Part shown: positions 47,329 to 57,640 of the stretch, in pieces
Position numbering within the stretch: the stretch's first letter is position 1
How the letters are laid out: each line of letters begins with the position of its first letter
From: Aralia elata
Lineage: Eukaryota; Streptophyta; Magnoliopsida; Apiales; Araliaceae
Reading direction: 5' to 3'
Length of the DNA stretch: 64,000 nucleotides
Assembly: GCA_034770075.1 (NCBI GenBank)
Contig: CM068384.1
Span: forward strand, 94,452,720-94,516,719
Translations under genes and position numbers: made by a program
The notes under the pieces: model-generated
The model's input: only the letters and a program-made list of their open reading frames with translations
The model's database searches: none
Told to the model about the DNA's origin: nothing

Positions 47329-48480
47329 TGTTAGGACAAATGCATATTTAATTTGATGATGACAAGATAATGTATATTTGTAACCAGTAGCTTTTGTGAA
47401 GTCCTTAAAAGTGTAATTGATATAAAGGATTTAGAGTAGAAGATCAAGTTTGTTAGGTTGATGTATTGAATGAAGTGAATGTATAGACTATTGGAAATTA
47501 AACTCGTAAAGTTGTGTAAACGATCGTAAAGATGTTTAGATGATTGAACGATCGCAAAGTCTGCTCAAAGATCATAAAGCAAAATGAAAATCGTAGAGTC
47601 TACTCAAAGATCGTAAGGTAAATCAAAAATCGTAGAGTCTGCTCAGAGATCGTAAGGCAAAATGAAGATCGCAGATTCTGTTCAAAGATCGTAAGACAAG
47701 TCAAAAATCGTAGAGTTTGCTCAGAGATTGTAAGGCAAATGGAAAATTGTTGAGTTTGCTTAGAGATCGTAAGGCAAATGAAAAATCATAGAGCTTGCAG
47801 ATCGTAGACCATATCGTAGAACTTGTAAATCGTAGAGTCAGCCAAGTCAGATACTCTACGACCACCATGAAACTCTACAATTAGGAAAATCTTAGAGTAT
47901 GCCAGCTCTGACAATGGACTGATAATGTGAAGACTTGTAGAGTGAAGATTCCAAGGTAGTTGCTGATCATCCTAAGTTTAAAATGAAGATCAGATCGAGT
48001 TGCGTCTAATAGCTAATTTGGTGAAGTGACAGCATCCACGTGGTTGCCACTGCAGCAGTCTGATGTGACATATCAGAGCCGAAAGTAAGTTGACACATCC
48101 TCTTTAAAAGTCTTTTAACTTTCTTAACATTTGATATTAGATTGTCAAAGTTAAATTTGAGAGCTAATTTCAATAAATAAAAATTATTTAAAAATAATAT
48201 TAATAAATTTGAAAATAGAAATACATCAAAACCTTTGGATGCATCTTTGGACAAATCACCAGCCGCAGCCGTTAGATGCATTCACTGCTCCTCTTTAAAA
48301 GTCTTTTAACTTTCTTAACATTTGATATTAGATTGTCAAAGTTAAATTTGAGAGCTAATTTCAATAAATAAAAAATATTTAAAAATAATATTAATAAATT
48401 TGAAAATAGAAATACATCAAAACCTTTGGATGCATCTTTGGATAAATCACCAGCCGCAGCCGTTAGATGCATTCACTGCT
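47329..48480 (+). mobile_element. SIRE-like LTR (3' LTR), right end uncertain
   Basis: TGTTAGGACAAATGC followed by TTTGATGATGACAAG is the opening typical of SIRE/Maximus copia LTRs. Between 47515 and 47895 about a dozen copies of ATCGTAGAGT / GATCGTAA words occur. A 191-bp tandem duplication lies at its right side. No clear ...CA boundary was found, so the end is taken as the end of the duplication. Confidence 0.5.
48099..48480. repeat. 191-bp tandem duplication
   Basis: 48099-48289 and 48290-48480 are almost identical from CCTCTTTAAAAGTC to GATGCATTCACTGCT. The high identity indicates a recent event. Confidence 0.95.
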
Positions 48481-49255
48481 TTAGATTTTTCACAAGATCA
48501 ATGGCTAAAAGGTGGAAAGCTCATTGACTTTCGTCCTCAAGAAAGCATTTTCCTCCATTTTAGTGTCACTATCATGACAAAACCAAAATGTATACACACA
48601 ATAGCAAAACTTTTCAATAAGAAATGTTATCCCTCAAATGGCCGGTGATGGTGTCTCCAACATGCAGGAATCATGTTCCCCAATAATTAATAGAATATAA
48701 AACCATATATATGCAGTATAATTTAGAAGGACCCACCACTCTTTAAATTAATCGAACATTTGATATGGAAATCAAACCATATAACAGCAAAGATTTGCAA
48801 CCTATGTTACTAAATATTTTCAATATAATATTTTCAAAAATTCTGTTACGTTTTCTGTCCAATTATAATTTCAACATGCAATTATGTATTGCTCAAATTT
48901 TCTGTCGAATTATGATCCAACGTGCAACAATTCATAGAATTAAATAACATTATAAAATTAACCCACAATATTATATAATCAGATATCACAAATAATTAAT
49001 TACGTAACTAAAAATTAAAAAAAAAATCGATATATAAAATCGTATATATCATTTTCCTATTTTCAAATAGGATAAAGAAACCATACAACTGTTTTATTCA
49101 CATGATCACTCATTTAATAAAACATTATCTACACCTAAATCTAATAGAATCCATTACTAAGACAAAGTATCTTGATGGGCCAGCTGCAAATCTCATAAAA
49201 CACATTTTTTTAACATCAAATCTCGGCTCTCTCATTGTTTACTCGTTAGGAACAG
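48481..49255. other. Intergenic, 3' side of the AHP gene
   Basis: AT-rich, no domain or repeat recognised. It should contain the AHP 3' UTR and polyadenylation region near 49000-49255. Confidence 0.5.
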
Positions 49256-52158
49256 TTATGCCATAATAGGAATTGACCCGCCTTCTGCCACGATCTGTTG
49301 CTCCAGCTACAAATAAACGGAGAAAAGTTCAAGAAGAATAGAACAAAAGGCGAAAGGAAATTAGGGAAAACTTTTTTGTTTTTTGAAATGTTTTAGGGAA
49401 AAGTTAAAAAGAGTAATAGCAGCCAGCTACAAAGAAAAGGGCTTACTAGGAATTGAAGTACACAATTTCCTTTGTGTGTGTGTGAGAGAGAGAGAATTTG
49501 AATTTAATGTTCGGAGTGAGAGGATAAGTTGCTTATTTTTTATTAAATAGATGCTCAAAGTAAATGGCATGCAAAAGTCACACGTTGATATGCCTACTTC
49601 CACAAATAAATAAAAATAAAAATAGTAGTGGAGTTTCAAGAATATGGGCAGTATTATACTTCATCCCAATTTAAGCAAGCTTGTTTTTATCATAATATAG
49701 TTTACTGGAGTGTAATCAGTGCTTTTACTTTCAATTACAACAAATAAGATAATTTAATCAATTACTAATAATAATTAGATAGAATATTAGGTAAATCACA
49801 AAATATAAAGCATCCCAATTAATATCGGAGGGAGTCATAAAAACTAATTTCTGAATAATAAAGATCACAAGCGAACAACATGCAACATGTATGGTACTTA
49901 CCCTGAACAAAGCTTCAAGCTTGCTCTTCACAAGAAAGTACTCATATTTCACTTGTTGTAGACATCTCATACATCTGCACCAAACAACATCATATAACCG
50001 TTATGGATATTGCTAAACAATCTAGGTCCAGACATATCAATCTTTGTATATGTCAGCATTAAAACTTAGTCCCTAGTTGGTAACAGAAAAACATGATACT
50101 ATTACTATGTTTAAGAATCCTTTTAGTCCATAACATAAGTACTCTCGTCATGACACTAGCTACATAGCATTATTACTAGAAAACGCGTTCTGGTTGGAAC
50201 ATTTCAAAACATGGAATACTTTCGTTCCCAAACACTAAATTTAGCGATCTAAAACCTTTATTTTCCTATTTAGTAATAAGAGACTAAAACTTCTATTACA
50301 CAGGAATGATTACAATTATGTTCTATGATTTTGCAAATAAGAGGCATCTTTATATAATCACTAGGCCTTACAAACAATGGCTATGACCAAAAAACTAATG
50401 GAAGGCTAAGATCGCCTATCTATAACATTTCTCCAACATATCTAGGATATTTACATGCTTAGAAGTTATCACATATATTAATCTAGGATGCTCCATCAAA
50501 TATTAATAAGAAAACTCTAAAAAATGTCAACTAGTGTCACCAAGTGAGTGCCTAGAGGCCGTCCAATAAGGGCTAATGTAGCCTCTTGAAAATACGCATG
50601 TTGCAACACTAACTTAACTAGATTAAACTACTATATTTTTTAAGAAAGTTATACTAGCATGGTTTTAAATAAACGTATTTCAGACCAGCTAAATGATCCG
50701 AAGAAACCTACCCCTTCCATACTCCTTACCATGGAATGTAACATTTTTGGTTCCCGTACTAGTTTCACGTATTGTATCAAACCGCGATTCAAATATATTG
50801 CTACATAGTAATATGGAAACATTTACAAAGCATATTGACAAATTCTCCTTTTCGGGAACCAAACACTATGGATTATTCTTCTTTGAATACTATCAATCAG
50901 ATCCGGTAGAAGTGACCATTACATCAAATAGTACATACAATATGTAGAAAAAATCTTGAAGGTAAAGCATTTGCCAACAATTTGTATATTCTAAATGGTC
51001 ATTTGTCCATGATTAATCAAATCAATCATACTTTGAATGAAAGATTTAGGGCTACTTTGCAAAATATCCCTAACTATAACAATTATGGGTAGGGAAAAAA
51101 GAAATAAAGAAATATGTGATTAATTTGTACAAAACTCACCCTTCAAGGTTTTTCTCCTCACAATAATTTCTGAAGGCAACACACATATTCTTGACTCTTT
51201 GTGCACCTATGCTGTTGACCATAGAAACAAAACATTTTATTAAATACTTGTGAATGTAAAATTGTAAATAAATATAGCCAATATAGATTTCTAAGCACAG
51301 ATCTAGCGATTTTAGCCTCACTTTTTATTTAAATCCTCATTCATATTTTGAGTTCAGATTTCCCATAACAGAATTGCTAGATTTTGTTATAATTTACTGA
51401 TTTACAAGTACACTTAAAAGGCCGTGTCTGTGTCGTGTGAGAAACGACAGTATGGTAGAAAATGAACCAAAATGTTCTAAAATAGGTGTCTGTGTCGTGT
51501 TTCCTTGCCGAGTCCATGTAACATAGCTTAATGATAAAAAGATAAAACTCAGTATCAACCATTCAAGCAGTATAGTAAAGAACTTCTAGGGAATAAAAAA
51601 GAGATGGGGAAAAGAAGTAATACCTAGAACTACTACCCTTGAACTGGTGGACATGGGCATCAACCTGTTTATAATCCACAATCTGTTGTTGACTGTTTAC
51701 ATAAAGATAAAACAGAACCCAATAAATCTATACCTCCAATTTCAATCAGCAAGACTTGTTGAGGAGTTAAACTTTTAATTTTAATTTTTTTTTTCTAATG
51801 ACTGGAAGAATAAAGAATAAAGAATTCTCACAGAGCAATTGCCAAATTGTTGAGTAGTTTCTCAGAATCTTCAAAGAAAAGAGACACTACTTCAATTACA
51901 AAATCTGGGTTGCTCTCATCTTGAAGTTTTTGGAGCTGATTAAACTGATCATCCAGAAACCCCTTTTCACACCCAAACAACAAAAACCGACAATTAAAAA
52001 TTTACCAGAAACAAAAGTCCTTGGCAAAAAAAAAAAAAAAAAAAAAAACCCAATTTTCAAATCACAATTGTTTTGAGTAGAAATTAAATACTAACCTCAT
52101 GATACAGAGATCTTGTGTAATCAACAAATTGTCTCTGCAACTGACCGATGATATCCAT
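49256..52158 (-). CDS. AHP1: Histidine-containing phosphotransfer protein (AHP1-like), six exons
   Basis: Exons (minus): 52158-52096, 51962-51832, 51692-51624, 51211-51140, 49974-49902, 49306-49256, all with GT/AG borders; 459 coding bases, 152 residues, the usual AHP size. The HPt signature HQFKGSSSSIGAQRVK is complete, with the phospho-accepting His at residue 80; Phe replaces the common Leu two residues later. N-terminal helices (MDIIGQLQRQFVDY, LQDESNPDFVIEVVSLFF) and C-terminal CLQQVKYEYFLVKSKLEALF and LEQQIVAEGG match plant AHPs, closest in my memory to Arabidopsis AHP1. AHPs shuttle phosphate from cytokinin receptor kinases to nuclear response regulators. All exons are intact. Intron 1 contains a 20+ A run. 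It is the only convincing host gene in the window. Confidence 0.93.
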
Positions 52159-52228
52159 GGTAGCTTGCTTGTCCCAAAAAGACAGTATTTGACCTTGCAG
52201 ATCCTATAGACCCAATTCACAATTGTTG

Positions 52229-52239
52229 TATATAAATAA
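52229..52239 (-). promoter_or_regulatory. Candidate TATA box of the AHP gene
   Basis: On the minus strand TATTTATATAC lies about 70-80 bases upstream of the ATG, leaving a short 5' UTR. The sequence is AT-rich throughout, so this is a weak call; an intron in the 5' UTR cannot be excluded. Confidence 0.35.
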
Positions 52240-52927
52240 GGAATTAGAGATAATGCGATCAAAATGGGCATGAAACTAATGGAGTATGAAAACCCAGTAA
52301 TGACTAAACAATAATCAAATGGAGTAGTTTGTTATTTTTGGGAATATTTTACCTTAAAGAGTGTCTTTTATGATATCTATCTATATCTATATTATCCAGG
52401 GAGTAGTACATTATAAAGTCACTTTAGTGATTTTGTGTCTAGGTTCTTTTATTTTTATAAATTTAATTATATTATTATTTTATTTTTTTGATATTTATTT
52501 TTTTATTTTTTATTTAATTTTTAAATTTTATAAATTTTATTCTTTATTTTATATAATTTACGCACACTGTCACTGAGTGCTAGTTTATGAGTAATTAAAT
52601 AATCTGTCCCTCTTCGCAATTGTATTTTGTGTATTCGTTCTAGTTTTCATTACAACCATTTGTGGGACACCCCAACCCCCATTTGATGGCACAGATTGGC
52701 TTGTTTAAGAATTAAGGATATTCATACCGTAATAACTTTATGTGCTAAATGTGCACGAAGAGAGAGATCAAATTTGATATGATTGTGTTATTTAATTTGG
52801 TCAGATTTTTTTAATACTAAATTTTGAATAATTATACGTACATAAATTATATACAAAAAAATTTACACAAATAGTAGAATAAATATAGCGGTTAAAAATA
52901 AAGATGTATTAAATTATTTTTTTTCCT

Positions 52928-52930
<3 letters not shown>
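52240..52930. other. AHP upstream region
   Basis: About 700 AT-rich bases upstream of the gene. No mobile element signature or conserved coding sequence was recognised. Confidence 0.4.

Positions 52931-52933
<3 letters not shown>

Positions 52934-52972
<39 letters not shown>
52934..52972. repeat. (TA)n microsatellite
   Basis: An uninterrupted run of about 19 TA units upstream of the AHP gene. Confidence 0.95.
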
Positions 52973-52974
<2 letters not shown>

Positions 52975-53067
52975 AGGAGTGACACATAGCTCGCGTTAGT
53001 TATGAACATTATTTCAGCTAACTCATCTCCTGTCGTCCAATGGAAGATCTAAGGACTGGCTGGGGCC

Positions 53068-53162
53068 TGGCCGCTACTCTCTCCTACGGCCAGCCAAATT
53101 CTTTTATAGCGGTCAGTCAAAACGGTCGCGTTTTGACTGGCCGCTAGAGGGAGTAGCGACCA
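53068..53162. repeat. Nested stem-loop with GGCCGCT ends
   Basis: Inner arms 53107-53123 and 53130-53146 pair at 16 of 17 positions around a 6-base loop. Outer arms 53068-53083 and 53147-53162 pair at 14 of 16. It lies ~0.9 kb upstream of the AHP start. Confidence 0.75.
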
Positions 53163-53320
53163 ACATAAAAAGTCGTAGAAATATTTGGTATTCTGCTCAG
53201 GACAAAAATCTAAAATACCCTCATCTTAGTTAGATTTAAATAGTTTAATGTATAAAATATTTGGAGTTTAAATTTTAAACAATCAAATTATCATAATAAT
53301 TCACAATGTTAAATTATATT

Positions 53321-53490
53321 AAATAAAAAATTATATTACAAATCTTTTATATAAATAAATACATTGAATATATTTGACAATTTATACAAATAAATACATA
53401 GAAACTAGTTAACGTATTTATTTGTATAAATTGTCAAATATATTCAATGTATTTATTTATATAAAATATTTGTAATATAATTTCTTATTT
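53321..53490. repeat. 77-bp inverted repeat (foldback) next to the Tat LTR
   Basis: Arms 53321-53397 and 53414-53490 are reverse complements at 75 of 77 positions, with a 16-base loop. The unit is AT-rich, non-coding and ends six bases before the Tat LTR. It may be a MITE or a snap-back product; no target-site duplication is evident. Confidence 0.9.
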
Positions 53491-53496
53491 CATATA

Positions 53497-55573
53497 TGTC
53501 GACGCCGGTTTCTCGCTTCTCCTTCGCGATGTGGTCCTTTTTCGATTTTAGCCTTTGTTATTAGATGATGTTTGGAAAAGGTCGGCATTGATGTCGACGG
53601 GGTTTTGAAAGATCGTTTTTTTATGATGAGCCAATTAACCAGAGTCGCCAGTTGGTATATTTTAAAATGGATGTACCAACTCATCCGAGTTTCGTTTTTT
53701 GTAAATCGCTGGCTCATATGTGACTCCGAATTAATTGGTCTGCGAACCGAGATTCATAGAGTTCAGGGGCTTGCTTAAGCGAGGGGAAGGTGTTAGGCAC
53801 CCCCCCGACTTCCGTGAAACACGGTTACCACAATCTCGATGCTTTCCTATCCTTTGATTCGTAAAATGTGTATACGTGCGTGTGTGTGTGTGTGTGTGCT
53901 TATGTGAATGTTGTGGTGAGTTCTTTCATGAGAGGTGAAACATTTGGCATTTTATTGAGAAATCGTGTTTTTTTGTTTTGGGAATGTTTTAGAACGTCGT
54001 TTCCGTTAGTACGAGAGAGCTCCTTCATTCATGAGAAAGATTTGATTTTACTTGTCAAAACTATAAATCTTTATTAGGCGTCGTTTTGGTAAAACGTGAA
54101 TTCTCTTAAACCTTAACCGAAATAGGAATCGAGATTTATACGTTGCTTTCATAAATGATGGGCAATTTCTAGGATCTCTTTCGCCCTATGTATCAAGGTT
54201 TTAATAAAATGTTTCGTTCATTCATAAAGCCGCTTTTGGTGATGTTTGAAAATGATTTCCTTTGGCCTTCTCGTTTAATAGGAATCGACATTTATTAACA
54301 CTTCCAATTTTTAGCCTCGTGATTCTAATAACCTAGCTTGTTTGATTTTAATAAAAAAAAACCCTTCATCGTTTAACCTTTGAAATCATTTTTGTGTCAC
54401 AAAATCTAATCAAGCATAAACACGCGTCGGGGCTATTCATGGGCATGTAAGCCATCAAAATATCCCCGAACGCCAACAATCACATATTCCACTAATACGG
54501 GGCCTTAAACCCGATTCTCGCCTTAGCGTCGTTTTAAGGCCCGACGGTTACATGTTACAAAACGAGCATCTTGAATCTATCACATACATCAAAACGTCCA
54601 TCATCGGATTTGGACCACGGGGTCGCATTCCTAGGCTCACACGAGATTAATACATGCCCACCAAAATGAATACTACATAACTAACCAACCCGGATTTATC
54701 TAATACACCATGATATCTGGAAATGACAATCTAAATAAATTACACCCAATGAATCACCATAAACAAGCTAGAAATTTCATCAATTGGATATCCTCGGATT
54801 ATTAGGAAGAATTTTGTTCCGATGGAACCTTCACTAATAATCCCTAATCCATGATTGTTCAACAATATACATGAAAACTACATCTAATCTAACCAAATAA
54901 TGTGATATAAATTGCTATAACAAAAGGAATTTTTACCTTGCAAAATGACCTCAAATGGAGGTAAACTTGTATACTTGAATAGGATAAGAAATATATTTGA
55001 TACAATCAAAATCAAAGGAGTAGAAATCCTCTCTTTTTTCTCTCTTTTCTCCCTCTTTTGTTGCAAAATCTAGCTATTTTCTCTCAATTTCCGTGGTTGG
55101 CTGCTGTGCTGAATTCTTCTTCCTCTAAAAATTGCTGAACTCCCTGTATGCTGCACGAAGCTGAGCTGAAATAGGCTGGCTGGCCGCCTGTCTTCCACTC
55201 ACCTGATTTCGAGTTCCGTGTTTCGAGTTCCGTGTTTTCAAAATGCGCACTGTTTGGCCGCAGATCAATCCGTGGCTGGACGGTTTGACTTTCTCGTTTT
55301 TCGTGCCATGCCTCGATTTTTGTGCCATAGCGTCGGTTTTCGCTGACAGGCTCGTATTCTGCAGTCCAGGAATTTCCGGGAGAAGTGTCACCTCATTCGG
55401 GAATGCCCGCTTCGGACGGCCTTATTATCACGTCAGCCTTGGTTGCCAATCATTTCGGTGGGGTTGGACGAGCGCACTTGGGCCCATTCCTTCGCTCCCA
55501 CAAGCCGGTTCAATTGACGATCTTGCCCTCCTGCCATAGTTAGTACAGGGAACGCAAAAATTGGGTGTCTACA
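53497..55573 (-). mobile_element. 3' LTR of a Tat-type element
   Basis: The + strand runs TGTCGACGCCGG to GGGTGTCTACA, 2077 bases; on the element strand it begins TGTAGACACCC after a PPT. It shares blocks with the solo LTR at 43143. A TG microsatellite lies near 53880. The small ORFs inside are not genes. Its partner LTR lies beyond the right edge of the window. Confidence 0.85.
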
Positions 55574-55586
55574 GCTGCCCCTCTTT
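55574..55586 (-). other. Tat polypurine tract
   Basis: GCTGCCCCTCTTT on the + strand is AAAGAGGGGCAGC on the element strand, directly before the LTR start. Confidence 0.8.
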
Positions 55587-55757
55587 ATCATGTTCATGCA
55601 ATGTTTAATGAAATGAACAGGATAAAGAATAGACACTCGATGCATGAATGACAGTGCACAAGGATGACAATACATACGTAATGCAACACCTATGATTTAT
55701 GATGCAACGTAAGATGCAGTGGATGCAAAACATTCATAAAAGGGTGTCGATGCAGAT
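55587..55757. other. Spacer between PPT and tandem array
   Basis: 170 bases rich in ATGCA and CATTCAT words; no gene seen. Confidence 0.4.
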
Positions 55758-56840
55758 GATTGTCTTGTCGGGGCCGGGTTTCGTTGCTGGTCACCCATCT
55801 CGTAATCGCCGGTTATCGTCGCCGATTGATTGTCTTGTCGGGGCCGGGTATCGTCGCCGGTCACCCATCTCGTAACCCCCGGTTATCGTCGCCGGTTGGT
55901 TATCCTGTCGGAGCCAGTTTTCGTCGCCGGACATCCATCTCGTAATCGCCGGTTATCGTCGCCGGTCGATTGTCATCGTCGGGGCCGGGTATCGTCACCG
56001 GTCACCCATCTCGTAACCCCCGGGTATCGTCGTCGGTTGGTTATCTTGTCGGAGACGGTTTTCGTCGCCGGACATCCATCTCGTAATCGTAAGTTATCGT
56101 CGCCGGTCGATTGTCTCGTCGGGGCCGGGTATCGTCGCCGGTCACCCATCTCGTAACCCCCGGTTATCGTCGCCGGTTGGTTATCTTGTCGGAGCCGGTT
56201 TTCATCGCCGGACATCCATCTCGTAATCGCCGGTTATCGTCGCCGGTCGATTGTCTCGTCGGGGCCGGGTATCGTCGCCGGTCACCCATCTCGTAACCCC
56301 CGGTTATCGTCGCCGGTTGGTTATCTTGTCGGAGCCGATTTTCGTCGCCGGACACCCATCTCGTAATCGCCGGTTACCGTCGCCGGTCGATTGTCTCGTC
56401 GGGGCCGGGTATCGTCGCCGGTCACCCATCTTGTAACCCCCGGTTATCGTCGCCGGTTGGTTATCTTGTCGGAGCCGGTTTTCATCGCCGGACATCCATC
56501 TCGTAATCGCCGGTTATCGTCGCCGGTCGATTGTCTCGTCGGGGCCGGGTATCGTCGCTGGTCACCCATCTCGTAACCCCCGGTTATCGTCGCCGGTTGG
56601 TTATCTTGTCGGAGCCGGTTTTCGTCGCCGGACATCCATCTCGTAATCGCCGGTTATCGTCGCCGGTTATCGTCGCCGGTCGATTGTCTCGTCGGGGCCG
56701 GGTATCGTCGCCGGTCACCCATCTCGTAACCCCCGGTTATCGTCGCCGGTTGGTTATCTTGTCGGAGCCGGTTTTCGTCGCCGGACATCCATCTCGTAAT
56801 CGCCGGTTATCGTCGCCGGTCGATTGTCTCGTGAGTGTCG
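55758..56840. repeat. Higher-order minisatellite, 70-bp monomers in 140-bp dimers
   Basis: About 15 monomers alternate between type A (GATTGTCTCGTCGGGGCCGG...) and type B (GGTTATCTTGTCGGAGCCGG...). Both contain CATCTCGTAA and end in ATCGTCGCCGGT. Period 140 bases, with a small extra ATCGTCGCCGGTT near 56660. GC-rich, and open in several frames on both strands because stops are scarce. It lies in the 3' untranslated region of the Tat element, where hypervariable tandem repeats are known in this lineage. Confidence 0.95.
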
Positions 56841-57640
56841 GGTCTCGTATCCGGTCACTCGGTTGAACTGATAAGCTGTGTTCGATACCTGATTCATCAA
56901 AACCTTGTCTTTTATTATCACATTATGAGTCGAATGGGCTTTGGAATTGATTAAGCTTGCAATGGACCAATGGGGAAGCACTGGGCCCAGCCGTGGATGG
57001 ATCTGCGGCCAGCCGCAGATTGATCTGCGGCCAAGATCGGGCTTAAGAGCGGCCAGCCGCTTCCCAGATCTGTCACTTTCATTCGTACCCCACGCGATTT
57101 TCAGACCTTTGCACGCCCTTTTGTCGAGCTTTCCAACCTATTTCGCAAAACTGCTCCGGTAGGATCGATCTACGCGCCACAGGTAACACTTTGACCGTTC
57201 ACTTTTCAAATTTCGTCAATATTTAGCTATACATTTGGTTATTTACATGCTAGAGATAGAAATGTATGCTTTACAATGCTATGCTATGTATTCTCATATA
57301 TACATGCTATGTATCAACTGTGTGAGTCCTATTTTATGCACATGATGCGGTCCCACATATTGTTGTTCCTTTTTTGAAAGAAAATCATGCACTATGGTAC
57401 TTTACATGCTGTAATTACACATATGAATGCAACTTTGATCTGTTTGAGGCTTGGATTGATGGAAAACATGTTTGGCTTATGCCTGGGATGTCCATTTTAC
57501 AAACGGAACTCTGCCGATTTTTTTTTTCCATGCACATACCATAACATGCATCATGTCGTATTAATAAATATTAGAATATTTGTGACACAATTTAAACAAG
57601 GGAACTTACCTTCCTCCTTGCCTGATATTCCATTTCAGCT
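56841..57640. other. Upstream region of the antisense genes
   Basis: The segment 56985-57065 has three (T)CTGCGGCCAGCCGCAGAT-like words. The rest (57180-57620) is AT-rich leader before the PMD start codon; a TATA-like ATATATACATGC lies near 57296. No coding domain. Confidence 0.4.

Noticed and set aside
48069..48080. PBS-like CATATCAGAGCC
   Set aside because: It lacks the TGG start and a preceding LTR end, and lies inside the presumed 3' LTR region.
55758..56840. CRISPR-like look: regular direct repeats
   Set aside because: There are no unique spacers; 70-bp monomers alternate as a higher-order minisatellite inside a plant retroelement.
55760..56866. Many overlapping 60-110 codon ORFs on both strands
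   Set aside because: They result from a GC-rich tandem repeat with few stops; the 70-bp period is not a multiple of three and no domain is present.
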